NCBI GenBank assembly: GCA_016784735.1
Contig: JADHUC010000005.1
Span: forward strand, 1 to 64,000
Length of the DNA: 64,000 nucleotides
Direction of reading: 5' to 3'
Source: Pirellulaceae bacterium
Lineage (GTDB): Bacteria > Planctomycetota > Planctomycetia > Pirellulales > Pirellulaceae
Shown one piece after another: positions 18,273 through 27,965 of the stretch. The notes under the pieces are model-generated. The model saw only the letters and a program-made list of their open reading frames with translations. It made no database searches and was not told the DNA's origin. The number at the start of each line of letters is the position of its first letter. Within the stretch, counting starts at the first letter, position 1. Both the position numbers and the translations under genes were made by a program.

Positions 18273-19415
18273 TCAATCCAGGATCTTCCGCAGAACTGGC
18301 TCGTACGCGTCCGCGTATCGCACCATCCCCAAGTCGTTGGGATGCGAACCGTCGGTGGCCGCCTCGCCATCGTCGCCCAGCAACACATCGCCTTCCAGAT
18401 AGTATAAGTGCTGAACATCGGCAGCAATCAGGTTATCGTAAGCCTTTCGCAACGCGGCGCGGCTGGTCGCGTGACGGTCGCGGGCCGATTTGCGGAATGG
18501 GGCGTAAGTGTACGTCCGATCCTCGACCAGGAGGATGGGCGTATCTGGTCGTGCTTTCCGTAGTTGCCGTACCAGCGGCTCGGCTCGTTCGGCGACCGCA
18601 TCAGCCGCCATGTTCGGTAGGCAGTCGATAACGTAGACGGACGCATCCAATTCGGCCAGCAATTCGCCCACCTCGGCCTCCATCCTGCCGTTGCCGGAGA
18701 ATCCCAAGTTGATCACCGGTCGATCAAGGCGACGGCCCAGGATGCCTGTCATGGATATTCCGGGGCGCGAAGCGCAGGCACCGTGCATAATCGACGTGCC
18801 ATAGAACACGATTGGTTTGTCGGTGCGCGGCGGTATGGGCCGAAATTCTACCTTTGTGTCGACGCCGATCTCCAGTGATTCGACGCCGTTGTACAGGGGC
18901 AGGTACAGCGTATACAAACGCGGCTTCGCATCGGGCAACGGGTCGACGCCTGACACTAACTGCAGCTTCATTTGCTGTGCTGACGGCCGAGCGACGGCCA
19001 GCCAGCGGTCTCGGCCCTGATCGTCGCGAGCGTAAAGATCCAAGCCACTGACGCCCGTTGCGGGCATGTGCGGCATGGCCAGGCCGCCGGACAGCAGCGA
19101 ATAACGTGCGTGAATCGAGGTTGCGTTGGTTTCAAACCTGACGAGCATGCCGGCCGAATGACGGCTCAGACTCCACACGGCCGATCGCACGGTCTTCTCC
19201 GCCTTGGCCGGCAAGCGATCGAAGTAGCGAGCCGTATCCGAAAAACCTTTCCCTTCGACACCCCAATCACACACGTCGCGCCATGCGATATCTCCTTCGA
19301 CCTTTGGCGTCACGTTCGAATCGGCCGCAAAGGATGCCTTGCCCAGTGTGCTGGCGAGAACAACGACCAAGATGACAACAAAGCGTTTTCGATTGGTAGA
19401 CAATGGTGTTGGCAT
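18273..19415 (-). CDS. Secreted SGNH/GDSL-family hydrolase
   Basis: This 380-residue protein has a signal peptide (FVVILVVVLASTLGKASFAA). An N-terminal beta-sandwich (about residues 40-185) is followed by the SGNH core: block I YGTSIMHGACAS (nucleophile Ser), block II NLGFSGNGRME (Gly), block III with DCLPNMA (Asn), and block V DGSHPNDLGM (Asp-x-x-His). Complete blocks suggest an active esterase or deacetylase, possibly on acetylated polysaccharide. The start is ATG 19415 with AAGGA upstream. The next gene upstream is the ABM protein, 67 bases away. Confidence 0.88.
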   Translation of the reverse strand: MPTPLSTNRKRFVVILVVVLASTLGKASFAADSNVTPKVEGDIAWRDVCDWGVEGKGFSDTARYFDRLPAKAEKTVRSAVWSLSRHSAGMLVRFETNATSIHARYSLLSGGLAMPHMPATGVSGLDLYARDDQGRDRWLAVARPSAQQMKLQLVSGVDPLPDAKPRLYTLYLPLYNGVESLEIGVDTKVEFRPIPPRTDKPIVFYGTSIMHGACASRPGISMTGILGRRLDRPVINLGFSGNGRMEAEVGELLAELDASVYVIDCLPNMAADAVAERAEPLVRQLRKARPDTPILLVEDRTYTYAPFRKSARDRHATSRAALRKAYDNLIAADVQHLYYLEGDVLLGDDGEAATDGSHPNDLGMVRYADAYEPVLRKILD

Positions 19416-19481
19416 GGTATTCCTTTGCTTTCTATCCAAAAAGTCATTGGACATTGATACTTGGGCATTGGTCATTCGCCA

Positions 19482-19790
19482 CTAAACAGGCTCCAGTATC
19501 TGCAACTGCGTCCCAGCAACCATATCCTTCACCTTCCCGCGGTACTCCATCATGTGCGGTGCTATCAGGTGGTCTTCGAGAGCTTCGATGCTTTCCCATT
19601 TTTCGACAACGGTCACGACGTTCTCGCGCACGTCCGCTTGAGCCGAGATATTGGTTTCAACGTCGACTGTCGGACCGTATTCCAGACAGCCTTTCTCCTC
19701 TCGCACCAGAGGCACGATCTTGCGGAACTCGTCGAGAAAATCGTCTCTTCTGCCTTGCTTCAGTTTTACCGATGCAATCACGTAGATCAT
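19482..19790 (-). CDS. Antibiotic biosynthesis monooxygenase (ABM/YgiN-like) protein
   Basis: This 102-residue single ABM ferredoxin-like domain reads MIYVIASVKLKQGRRDDFLDEF, CLEYGPTVDVE, VTVVEKWESIEALEDHL, HMMEY. Members oxidise quinols or aromatic compounds without a metal cofactor, or act as small-molecule binding proteins. The start was set at ATG 19790 with GGAGAG 4 bases before it; the longer frame adds 14 residues without an RBS. It is divergent from the carbamoyltransferase gene at 19965. Confidence 0.85.
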   Translation of the reverse strand: MIYVIASVKLKQGRRDDFLDEFRKIVPLVREEKGCLEYGPTVDVETNISAQADVRENVVTVVEKWESIEALEDHLIAPHMMEYRGKVKDMVAGTQLQILEPV

Positions 19791-19964
19791 CGTTCTCTCC
19801 ATTGGCCAGACGCGTGCGTACGATCGGGTCATTTTGGGTTAGATGTCGAGTGCACGCAAGATCCCAGCATATGGCTTCGGGCCATTATCCGAATTGTGTC
19901 CCTCTGTTATACTGCGAAGGAATCACTGCTCGTCCACCGAGTCTCGTTTGAACGGCTCATCAAA

Positions 19965-21803
19965 ATGACCACGGTTTTAGGAATCTCGGCCTTCTACCAC
20001 GACGCGGCAGCGGCCTTGGTCGTCGATGGCGAGATCGCAGCCGCCGCTCAAGAGGAACGATTCACTCGCAAGAAGCACGACGAGCGGTTCCCTACCCACG
20101 CCATCGAGTACTGCCTGCAGGAAGCAGGTATCGAGCCCGGCGACTTGGACTACGTCGGCTTCTACGACAAGCCCTTTCTGAAATTCGAGCGATTGCTGGA
20201 GACCTATCTGGCATTTGCACCAGCCGGTTTTCAATCTTTCTTGAGTGCCATTCCGGTTTGGTTGAAGCAGAAGTTGTATCTGCGACGCGAGCTGAACCGC
20301 GGCCTGAAACATGCGTACAAGAAACGATACGTCTTCACCGAGCACCACGAGTCGCACGCGGCCAGTGCTTTCTTCCCTTCGCCATTTTCCGAGGCCGCGA
20401 TCCTGACCGTGGATGGCGTCGGCGAATGGGCGACCGCCAGTTACGGCTTCGGCAAAGAGAATCGCATCACGCTGACGAACGAACTGCACTTTCCGCACTC
20501 GCCGGGCCTGTTGTATTCGGCCTTCACCTACTTCTGCGGTTTCCGCGTCAATTCCGGCGAGTACAAGCTGATGGGGCTGGCACCCTACGGCGAGCCGAAA
20601 TACATCGATTTGATTCTGGACAAGTTGATCGACCTGAAAGCGGACGGCTCGTTCCGCATGAACATGTCGTACTTCAACTACTGCCAGGGCCTGACAATGA
20701 CATCGCGCCGCTTCGATCGGCTGTTCGGTGGTCGGCCACGGAGGCCGGAATCGCCGCTCACCGAGCGCGAGATGGACATGGCGGCGTCGATCCAGGTTGT
20801 GACGGAAGAAATCATCATGCGCATGGCTCGCCATGTGCATGACGAAACGGGACTGGACCGTTTGTGTCTTGCCGGCGGCGTGGCACTGAACTGTGTGGCC
20901 AACGGCCGCATCCTTCGCGAAGGCCCGTTCGGCGACATCTGGATCCAGCCGGCAGCCGGCGACGCAGGCGGTGCGTTGGGAGTCGCCTTGTTCATTTGGC
21001 ATCAACTGCTCGACAAGCCTCGCCATCCAAATCCGTTGGATCACCAGAAGGGATCGTATTTGGGTCCAAGGTTCTCTGAAAAGGAGATCAAGTCCTTCCT
21101 GGACGACATCGGCGCTCGGTACCGATATTTCGACGACGAGGACCAGTTGTGTGACCACGTCGCGGATCTGATATCCCAGGACAAGGTCATTGGCTGGTTG
21201 CAGGACCGCATGGAATTCGGACCACGGGCACTGGGGGCGCGCAGCATTCTGGGCGACGCGCGGAGCCGCAAGATGCAGTCGGTCATGAATTTGAAGATCA
21301 AGTTCCGCGAGTCGTTTCGTCCGTTCGCTCCGTCCGTGTTGGAGGAACATGTGGACGAGTATTTCGAGGCGCGCCCGCACGAGCCAAGCCCGTACATGCT
21401 GCTGGTGGCACCAGTGAATCCGGACAAGCGAGCGAAGCTGAGCGACGACGACCTGCAACTTCACGGCATCGACAAACTGAAAACGTGCCGATCGGTGATT
21501 CCCGCGATTACTCACGTGGACTATTCGGCTCGCGTACAGACGGTCGACGCCGACCGCCACGGACGATACTACCGGCTGCTGAAGCGATTCGAACAGAAGA
21601 CGGGTTCGGCGGTTGTCATCAATACCAGCTTCAACGTTCGCGGCGAACCGATCGTCTGCACGCCGGAACACGCCTACCGCTGTTTCATGGCTACGAACAT
21701 GGACGTTTTGGTGTTGGAACGGTTCGTTCTGTCGAAGGACGAGCAACCGAACGCCAAACAGCACGAGATCGACGAATACCTGGAGCAGTTCGAGCTGGAC
21801 TAG
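19965..21803 (+). CDS. Carbamoyltransferase (NodU/TobZ family)
   Basis: This 612-residue protein starts MTTVLGISAFYHDAAAALV. The N-terminal Kae1-like domain has EHHESHAASAFFPSPF with the metal-binding His residues, and LTVDGVGEWATAS. LCLAGGVALNCVANGR and the C-terminal YrdC-like domain with FGPRALGARSILGDAR, KFRESFRPFAPSV and NTSFNVRGEPIV complete the family pattern. These enzymes carbamoylate a hydroxyl on sugars or antibiotics using carbamoyl phosphate and ATP. No acceptor-synthesis genes are adjacent. The ATG at 19965 is chosen because the longer frame to 19461 reads antisense through the ABM gene. Confidence 0.93.
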   Translation: MTTVLGISAFYHDAAAALVVDGEIAAAAQEERFTRKKHDERFPTHAIEYCLQEAGIEPGDLDYVGFYDKPFLKFERLLETYLAFAPAGFQSFLSAIPVWLKQKLYLRRELNRGLKHAYKKRYVFTEHHESHAASAFFPSPFSEAAILTVDGVGEWATASYGFGKENRITLTNELHFPHSPGLLYSAFTYFCGFRVNSGEYKLMGLAPYGEPKYIDLILDKLIDLKADGSFRMNMSYFNYCQGLTMTSRRFDRLFGGRPRRPESPLTEREMDMAASIQVVTEEIIMRMARHVHDETGLDRLCLAGGVALNCVANGRILREGPFGDIWIQPAAGDAGGALGVALFIWHQLLDKPRHPNPLDHQKGSYLGPRFSEKEIKSFLDDIGARYRYFDDEDQLCDHVADLISQDKVIGWLQDRMEFGPRALGARSILGDARSRKMQSVMNLKIKFRESFRPFAPSVLEEHVDEYFEARPHEPSPYMLLVAPVNPDKRAKLSDDDLQLHGIDKLKTCRSVIPAITHVDYSARVQTVDADRHGRYYRLLKRFEQKTGSAVVINTSFNVRGEPIVCTPEHAYRCFMATNMDVLVLERFVLSKDEQPNAKQHEIDEYLEQFELD

Positions 21804-21823
21804 CGCGGCGCCGCGACTTCCCC

Positions 21824-21911
21824 GTTTAACCCGATGCCGCAGGCGATGGCGGGCGCTACGCGTTGACGATCCATCCCACTGCCCGCCATCGCCTGCGGCT
21901 TCGGGTTAAAC
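21824..21911. repeat. 31-bp inverted repeat, GTTTAACCCGAAGCCG family, copy 1
   Basis: Arms 21824-21854 and 21881-21911 pair with one mismatch. The outer 20 bases and the AGGCGATGG core match the repeat at 61617-61706, so the two are one family. It lies 20 bases after the carbamoyltransferase stop and may terminate transcription. Confidence 0.9.
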
Positions 21912-22017
21912 GACCTGACTGCGCGGCCTCAATGGCACATAGGCGCGCAGCCAAAGACGCGGTAAAAGAGAAGTAGAGAATTGGCAACGCAGCGAAGAAC
22001 CTGTCAAGAGAGACTCT

Positions 22018-22980
22018 ATGAAAAAGCAAGTCAACATCGACGGCGTCAACTTGCAGTTGAGCCAAACGCAAGATGCAAAGGGCGAGTGGATCGGGCAGCA
22101 GGAGACCCTCCAGCAACTACTGGCTTGCTGGCTGGTGGTCAGCGACGACGATCTGCCGCTCACGCCGAGGATCATCGGTGTACCCGGAATCGGAAAAACG
22201 GCATTGGCGATGGCCGGGGCAGAGGCGAACGGGCGGGAGCTGTACGTCTATCAATGCACCGCCGATACGCGTCCGGAGGACTTGTTGATCACGCCCGTGT
22301 TGGCCGAGAGCGGCAAGATCGCTTATCACGCTTCGTCTTTGGTCACGGCCATGATTCGCGGCGGCGTGTGCATCTTGGACGAGGGCAACCGGATGAACGA
22401 GAAATCCTGGGCCAGCCTGGCGCCGCTCTTGGACCATCGCCGATACGTGGAATCGGTGGTGGCGGGCGTTACCGTGCGAGCCCATCCGGATTTTCGCTGC
22501 GCCGTGACGATGAACCAAGACGACTCGACCTACGAGATTCCCGACTACATTCTCAGCCGATTGCAGCCGACCCTGAGCCTTGGATTCCCCTGCAAGCAAG
22601 ATGAATTGGCGATCCTCCAATACCACTTGCCCTTTGCCGAGACTGACATGTTGGCCATGACGGTGATGTTCCTGCAGCAGTCTCACGCGTTGAACCTGGA
22701 CTTCTCGCCTCGCGACGGCATCAATATGTTGCGGTACGCCATGAAACGATTGCGGCAGAACTCCGATCACCCAGCAGCAAAAGACGCCGCGTGGCGCGAG
22801 TCGCTCGAAGCGTGTTTGGGCGAGGACGCTATGGATTTGGAGTCATTGGCCGAACGCCGTTCACGGACGCTGGGCGGGGATGCGGTGCCGTTGGGACTGG
22901 GAGATTTCTTTTTTGATCCGACCGATCCGTTGCATCCCGACCGGCAAGAGGAAGACGAAGACGACGACATTGAGTTCTAA
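22018..22980 (+). CDS. MoxR-type AAA+ ATPase
   Basis: This 320-residue protein has Walker [10 protein letters not shown] (Lys60, Thr61), Walker [10 protein letters not shown] (Asp120, Glu121), sensor 1 AVTMNQDD, and the arginine finger region [12 protein letters not shown]. It ends in an acidic tail ([10 protein letters not shown]). MoxR ATPases act as chaperones that load metals or remodel partner proteins, usually encoded beside the ATPase. The start is ATG 22018. The next gene encodes a 698-residue protein of unknown family, with a composite repeat between them. Confidence 0.9.
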   Translation: MKKQVNIDGVNLQLSQTQDAKGEWIGQQETLQQLLACWLVVSDDDLPLTPRIIGVPGIGKTALAMAGAEANGRELYVYQCTADTRPEDLLITPVLAESGKIAYHASSLVTAMIRGGVCILDEGNRMNEKSWASLAPLLDHRRYVESVVAGVTVRAHPDFRCAVTMNQDDSTYEIPDYILSRLQPTLSLGFPCKQDELAILQYHLPFAETDMLAMTVMFLQQSHALNLDFSPRDGINMLRYAMKRLRQNSDHPAAKDAAWRESLEACLGEDAMDLESLAERRSRTLGGDAVPLGLGDFFFDPTDPLHPDRQEEDEDDDIEF

Positions 22981-22987
22981 TGGAGGA

Positions 22988-23140
22988 GTGTGCCACTGCT
23001 GGGAATCGAACGTGCTATCCATGGTACGAGACTCACCACGATTCCCAGCAGTGCTGCGCCGCCCGCCAGCGCAACACTGCTCGAAACGATGGAAAGCGAC
23101 CGCACATGGTGGGCCCTCGTCGTTTCGAGCAGTGGCACAC
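22988..23140. repeat. Composite double-hairpin repeat (CACTGCT type)
   Basis: Two hairpins with 15-bp stems and 30-base loops lie in series: 22994-23008 with 23039-23053, and 23075-23089 with 23120-23134. All four arms share CACTGCT/AGCAGTG. The outermost 13 bases (22988-23000 and 23128-23140) also pair, as do the two inner arms (23047-23059 with 23069-23081, one mismatch). The element covers the first 50 codons of the longest frame of the following gene. Confidence 0.88.
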
Positions 23141-25086
23141 CGCGCAGAACTGGCGAGTTACTTTGGCACACGTTACTGCGAGCAAGTGACGAGCAACCCA
23201 TGTTGCACGACGCACTGAAAATCGGGCCCCGCATCACGGCGTTGCCGATCATCTACGGCAGCGGCGATTTTGCGCTCGAAGTGCGCCGCGTGATGCTCGA
23301 CCACCGTTTCGATTGTCTGGCCGTGCCACTACCGCCTTCGTTCCAGTACGACGTGGAACGAGCGATCGAGCTTCTGCCCACGCCCACTTTGGTCACGCAA
23401 GCCGAGAACCCGCTTTTTCGAACCGAGTGGACACCGGAGTCCGACCTGGACCCAGATGACGACGACGAGGGCGATCGAACGCTCAGCTATGTGCCGATCG
23501 ATCCTTGTCAGGGCGTAATCATGGCCCTGCGCATCGCGATGGGGGAACACTTGCCGCGCCGGTTCGTCGACCTGGAGACATCGCAGTTCGAGCCGCACAG
23601 CGCCGTGCTTCCAGATCCGTACGCCTTGAAGAAGGTCGCCATCGAACGATTCGCGGCAGCCCTGCTACCGCACATCGGCCGATTGCCGTCCGGACAGCCG
23701 CAGGATCGTGTTGTTCACATGGCCGAGCGACTGCGGGACTTGGAGAAGCGTTACAAATCGATCCTGTTCGTGTGTTCCGTGTTGGATTGGCCGTGGGTCC
23801 GAGAAGCGTACATGGAGCGTACGCCGTCGGTCGCCGAAGACGACGTGGTGGAATCCACGGTGACGTATCAAGCCAGCCTGCGAACACTGGTTTTCCTGCT
23901 GGGCGAGTTGCCGTTCATCACGGGACTGTACGAACGGGCGCGAGCCGAATTGGAGGACGACGAAAACCTGTCGATAGACGGCGTGAAGGAGTTACTGCTC
24001 ACCGCACGCTCCTCCTATCTGGCCGAGTTCAAGGGTCGCGCACGTAAAATCACACCACATCTGTTGTCGCAGTGCCTGAAGTACATCCGCAACCTGTCGT
24101 TGATCGAACGACGCATGACGCCCGACTTGTACAACCTGGTGATCGCCTCCAAACAGGTCTTCGGTGACCAGTATGCAATTCACGTGGCGGAAAGGGCCCG
24201 CGACTATCCGTACGAAGAAGACACGGAATTCGAAACGGTCAAACTGGGCATCGAGCAAGCCGAATTGCCCGACGGCGACATTGTCGAACTGGTCAGCCGT
24301 TTGCCCGGTCCGCCCGTCGTCTGGCGTAGCTGCGATTTGCGGCGCCGTCCGGAGCGCGAGGAAGTCGAACGCTGGAGCATGCAATGGAACCCGTTCTCGC
24401 AATGCAGTTGGCCGCCGGAGGATGATCTGATCGAGGACTTCCGCACACATGTCTTCGATCGCGCAAAGACGGTGATGGGCGCCGATTTGGCCCGATCCGA
24501 GAAATTCACCACCAGCGTCATGGACGGCATCGACATCCGAGAGACGTTGCGACACTGGTACGATGGCGACATCTACGTCAAAGTGCTACCCCCTGCCCGT
24601 GGCGACCTTGATTGCGCAGTCATGCTGTTCGATTCGCCAGCCGACCCTCGCGATTATCCTTGGCGGACCACGTGGTACGCCGAGCACGACATGGAGTCGA
24701 CGCTGGCCTTCTTTGCCACCGACTTTCGCCAAGAGCCGGTTGGACCGGGCATTTGCCTGGCCACCTACGGCGGGGCGCTGTTCCTGTATCCGCCGGTCCA
24801 CATCGACGACGTGTGGACCGACCGCCGACTGGACTTCACCGAAACGATGGAGGAACGGTTGCTGGCTGCGGCTTGCCTGCACAGCCGTTCGAAGCACATC
24901 GCATTGCTCAGTCCCCTGCCGCCCGGCGCCGGGTGGCGACGGCTGGCACGACGCTTCAAGAAGAACTGGGTCCATCTGCCGCTCGGCCAGTTCAGCGACT
25001 CGACGGTTCAGCAATTGCGGATCGTCCACGTGCTGAACGGCAAGCAGGTCCGCAGCTACGCAGCCCAGTTCATTCGGCGGGCGTGA
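22990..25086 (+). CDS. MoxR-associated protein of unknown function
   Basis: This is a 698-residue protein in the longest frame (GTG 22990). The first ~50 residues are encoded by the repeat at 22988-23140, so ATG 23200 (MLHDALKIG, 628 residues) is a plausible true start. The segments LDHRFDCLAVPLPPSFQYDV, YVPIDPCQGVIMALRIAMG and RFVDLE resemble the TraB/ChaN/DUF5682 type fold, which also pairs with MoxR ATPases; this is weak similarity by eye. The rest is alpha/beta without metal-binding or catalytic motifs I recognise. The 3' end overlaps the convergent carbonic anhydrase gene by 17 bases. Confidence 0.7.
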   Translation: MPLLGIERAIHGTRLTTIPSSAAPPASATLLETMESDRTWWALVVSSSGTPRRTGELLWHTLLRASDEQPMLHDALKIGPRITALPIIYGSGDFALEVRRVMLDHRFDCLAVPLPPSFQYDVERAIELLPTPTLVTQAENPLFRTEWTPESDLDPDDDDEGDRTLSYVPIDPCQGVIMALRIAMGEHLPRRFVDLETSQFEPHSAVLPDPYALKKVAIERFAAALLPHIGRLPSGQPQDRVVHMAERLRDLEKRYKSILFVCSVLDWPWVREAYMERTPSVAEDDVVESTVTYQASLRTLVFLLGELPFITGLYERARAELEDDENLSIDGVKELLLTARSSYLAEFKGRARKITPHLLSQCLKYIRNLSLIERRMTPDLYNLVIASKQVFGDQYAIHVAERARDYPYEEDTEFETVKLGIEQAELPDGDIVELVSRLPGPPVVWRSCDLRRRPEREEVERWSMQWNPFSQCSWPPEDDLIEDFRTHVFDRAKTVMGADLARSEKFTTSVMDGIDIRETLRHWYDGDIYVKVLPPARGDLDCAVMLFDSPADPRDYPWRTTWYAEHDMESTLAFFATDFRQEPVGPGICLATYGGALFLYPPVHIDDVWTDRRLDFTETMEERLLAAACLHSRSKHIALLSPLPPGAGWRRLARRFKKNWVHLPLGQFSDSTVQQLRIVHVLNGKQVRSYAAQFIRRA

Positions 25087-25744
25087 CCGCGGCGGCCGAC
25101 TCGGCAATCCGGGCAACAGCCGCCTCACAACGAGCTGCAATGTCGTCCTCGCCCGTCAGGCAAACATCCAGGTCTCTGAGCAACCCGTCTTTGATGTCGT
25201 AGATCCAACCGTGCAGCGCCGTTTGCTGACCGCGAGACCACGCATCTTTCACGATGTTTGTAGTGCACAGATTGTCGACCTGCTCGATTACGTTCAACTC
25301 GCAAAAAATGTTCGCCTTCAGATCGGCGTCAGCGACCGACTCCAACAAGTCGCGGTGCTTCTCCCGGACATCGACGGCGTGTTGGAGCCAATGATCGATC
25401 AATCCCATGCGGTCATTCCGCAGGACCGCGAGTAGTCCGCCGCAACGATAATGGCCGCAGACAATCACATGTTTAACCTGCAGGACGTCCACCGCATATT
25501 GGAGGACCGAAAGACAGTTCAGGTCCGTATGCACAAAAAGGTTGGCCACGTTGCGATGCACGAAAAGCTCGCCCGGCAACAGGCCCACTATTTGATTGGC
25601 CGGAACGCGACTATCCGAGCAGCCGATCCAAAGGATCTCCGGGAACTGTCCTTCCGCGAGACGCTCGAAAAACGTGGCGTCTTTCGCGAGCATTTGTTCA
25701 ACCCACGCTCGGTTGTTGTCAAAAAGGTGCCTGAGCTGCCGCAT
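25070..25744 (-). CDS. can: Beta-class carbonic anhydrase
   Basis: This 224-residue protein is similar in length and sequence pattern to E. coli Can. Zinc ligands Cys42, His98 and Cys101 are in CSDSR and CGHYRCGG, and the Asp44-Arg46 dyad is intact. FVHRNVANL and HTDLNCLSVLQYAVDVL complete the signature. It interconverts CO2 and bicarbonate. The gene is convergent with and overlaps the MoxR-associated gene at 25070-25086. Confidence 0.96.
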   Translation of the reverse strand: MRQLRHLFDNNRAWVEQMLAKDATFFERLAEGQFPEILWIGCSDSRVPANQIVGLLPGELFVHRNVANLFVHTDLNCLSVLQYAVDVLQVKHVIVCGHYRCGGLLAVLRNDRMGLIDHWLQHAVDVREKHRDLLESVADADLKANIFCELNVIEQVDNLCTTNIVKDAWSRGQQTALHGWIYDIKDGLLRDLDVCLTGEDDIAARCEAAVARIAESAAAVTPAE

Positions 25745-26077
25745 GGTTCTAGCCGCCTATAGTAGGGTTCATGTGCCAGGCCGTTTTCGAATCTCATTTA
25801 CAGTCGTCAGCGGTGGCGGTATTCTTGGCGGACGTAGGGGAGCGTGTCAAGATCAAGGCATCCAAAGTCCGGCGATTGTCTATCGAAGGAATCGTCGATA
25901 TATATGTGTCAACTTTCGCGTGAAGGTTGCGAAATCCTGGAAGCGGATAGTCGCCGTGTTCTCCGAACTCGGTGTCTTCCCTCACCGACCTCGGAGAGGA
26001 CGGCGACAAACGTGGCAGCTTCTTCTCGGCCAATTCTAAACCACTGCCGACGTAGAGACAGAAGGAGGTTAAGTACC
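25745..26077. other. Divergent intergenic region, no gene seen
   Basis: This 333-base region lies between the starts of the carbonic anhydrase (-) and the beta-helix gene (+). I see an 8-bp hairpin with one wobble pair at 25910-25929 (CAACTTTC/GAAGGTTG) and an AT-rich TATATATG just before it, which could be promoter or leader structure of the + gene. Short frames here show no family features. Confidence 0.4.
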
Positions 26078-27829
26078 ATGAGCGTGATTCGATGTGACCG
26101 AGTACTTATCACTGTAGCGATGGTGTCTTGCGCCGTTTGTGTTTGGCAAGCCCTGCTTCCCAGCGGAACGACGGCAGCGGAAGAGAATGGTGCGCATGGA
26201 GTGAATTTGAAGGCGCTAACACGTATCGGTGCGGACGTTGACGAAAACGGTTGGACCGCATTCAAGACGAGCGACGATACGCGGGTGATCCACGTCAGCA
26301 GTTCTCAGGGAAACGACGAAAACGACGGGCAAACGCCCGACAAGCCAATGAAGACGCCGGCCAATGCCCTGGCCCTTCTGCGAGACGGCTTTCCCGATTG
26401 GGTTTTGTTGCGGCGAGGCGACGTGTGGTTCGAACCGTTGGGCAGAGTGAACGTATCGGGCCGCAGTCCGCAGGAGCCGATTCTCCTTGGCGCATACGGC
26501 GATACCGGCGATCGGCCGAAACTGATGTTGGGCGACCACAAGTCCGGTTTGGACATCACCGGGCGGCAGACATCGAACATTGCCATCGTTGGGATCCACT
26601 TCTACGATCACAAGGGCGACCCATCGACCGAGCACTTTGTCCGCGATCGCGCAAAAGTGAACCACGGCGTCTGGTACTACAGCTTGGGCGAGAACATCCT
26701 GATCGAGGACTGCCGGTTTCAGATGCTCCGTGGCGTGACTGGGCTCGGCAGAATCTGGGTGCCCGAAGGGCAACCCACGCCGGAATGGGGAATGCGGAAC
26801 ATGCAGGTACGGCGGTGCGTGGTAGACGGCGCGTGGTCGACCAGCGGGCATTGCCAGGGATGCTTCTTCAACGAAGTCCACGGGCTGCTGTTGGAGGAAA
26901 ATGTCCTGGATCACAACGGCTGGAATCTCGAAACCGGCGATCTGCCCACCGTGTTCAATCACAACGTCTACATCACGACGCAGTGCGACAACGTCGTGGC
27001 ACGCGGAAACATCGTTTCGCGCGGATCGACCACTGGTTTGTATTGCCGCACGAACGGCATCCTCGAAGGCAATCTGTGTGTGGACAACAGTCCAGCGCTG
27101 AATCTGGGACGCATCACCAAGTTCAGGCCCGGTGGTGTGACGGGGCGCATTTCGGGCAATGTCGTGATCGGTGCGCCGACTCGTGAGGGACACAAGGGTA
27201 TCCGCATCGCCAGCAATGGGATCGAGGTGGGCAATATCAATCGCGGGGGTGTTGTCGTCGAGGATAACATCGTTATCGGCACCAATGGAGCCGAGGGCTA
27301 TGCTCTGAAGATCAGTCCCCTTGGCGTCGGCGTGCACAACGCTATGTTTCGGCGAAACGTCGTTTACAATTGGCCGCGCATGTTGAACTGGGTGGGCGTA
27401 CCAGGAAACGAGCTGGCAAAGCAGCAGCTTTCGGACATTGTGTTTGCCAGCAACAGTTTTCAGCTTCAACAGCACAGCGATGCGGAGTCCCCGTCCATAC
27501 GGTGTCGAGACACGGAGACGAGCGAAGGCATGACCTTTCGAGACAATCTCCTCTATCACGAACCTCCAGACGCCAAGTGCGTCGAGTTGAAGGAGAGGCA
27601 GTTAACATTCGCTGAATGGTTGGACGAGATCGAGGATTCCGGCAACAGAATGCAGAAGGCCGAGTTTGCCGCTCCGAACCGCACCGTGGGCACGTATCAC
27701 GAAACACTTGGCAAAGAAGCAACACTCGAAGCGTTCTTGCTGGAAGCCCGCAAACAGTCCAAGCACAACTGGCGCAAAGAGTACACAGCTAAGGCTGTCA
27801 TCGAGTACATTCGCGACGGGTTCCGTTGA
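26078..27829 (+). CDS. Secreted right-handed beta-helix protein
   Basis: This 583-residue protein has a signal peptide (RVLITVAMVSCAVCVWQALLP). The pattern VIHVSSSQGNDENDGQTP with PMKTPANAL, the usual opening of polysaccharide-lyase-like beta-helix proteins, is followed by many coils of N/D-rich turns (ILIEDCRFQMLRG, LLLEENVLDHNGW, NVVARGNIVSRG, VVVEDNIVIGTNG). A role in polysaccharide cleavage or binding is inferred; catalytic residues cannot be placed by eye. ATG 26078 has AAGGAGG 9 bases upstream and is clearly better than the frame start at 25844. Confidence 0.8.
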   Translation: MSVIRCDRVLITVAMVSCAVCVWQALLPSGTTAAEENGAHGVNLKALTRIGADVDENGWTAFKTSDDTRVIHVSSSQGNDENDGQTPDKPMKTPANALALLRDGFPDWVLLRRGDVWFEPLGRVNVSGRSPQEPILLGAYGDTGDRPKLMLGDHKSGLDITGRQTSNIAIVGIHFYDHKGDPSTEHFVRDRAKVNHGVWYYSLGENILIEDCRFQMLRGVTGLGRIWVPEGQPTPEWGMRNMQVRRCVVDGAWSTSGHCQGCFFNEVHGLLLEENVLDHNGWNLETGDLPTVFNHNVYITTQCDNVVARGNIVSRGSTTGLYCRTNGILEGNLCVDNSPALNLGRITKFRPGGVTGRISGNVVIGAPTREGHKGIRIASNGIEVGNINRGGVVVEDNIVIGTNGAEGYALKISPLGVGVHNAMFRRNVVYNWPRMLNWVGVPGNELAKQQLSDIVFASNSFQLQQHSDAESPSIRCRDTETSEGMTFRDNLLYHEPPDAKCVELKERQLTFAEWLDEIEDSGNRMQKAEFAAPNRTVGTYHETLGKEATLEAFLLEARKQSKHNWRKEYTAKAVIEYIRDGFR

Positions 27830-27908
27830 TGATCGGCTCTCGAAGGGCCCCGCCTGCGATCGCCGCAGGGCCATTTACTTCTTCACTTTGCGGATACGGA
27901 TGTGTCGT

Positions 27909-27965
27909 AACCCGAAGCGTAAGCGAGGGACTTCTCCGAGGATTCCCTCGCTTACGCTTCGGGTT
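27909..27965. repeat. Perfect 22-bp inverted repeat, AACCCGAAGCGTAAGCG family, copy 1
   Basis: Arms 27909-27930 and 27944-27965 are perfect reverse complements with a 13-base loop. Translated, the arms read TRSVSEG or NPKRKRG, peptides that recur in spurious planctomycete ORFs. A related imperfect copy is at 55348-55415. It follows the beta-helix gene by 80 bases. Confidence 0.9.

Noticed and set aside
19977-21764. 595-codon open frame on the - strand
   Set aside because: It is the antisense shadow of the carbamoyltransferase, whose family motifs are all intact on the + strand.
25794-26033. 79-codon - frame upstream of the beta-helix gene
   Set aside because: Lies in a leader region, low-complexity Ser/Thr/Arg, no homologous pattern.
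26216-27559. 447-codon open frame on the - strand
   Set aside because: It is the antisense of the beta-helix gene; no domain features or RBS.
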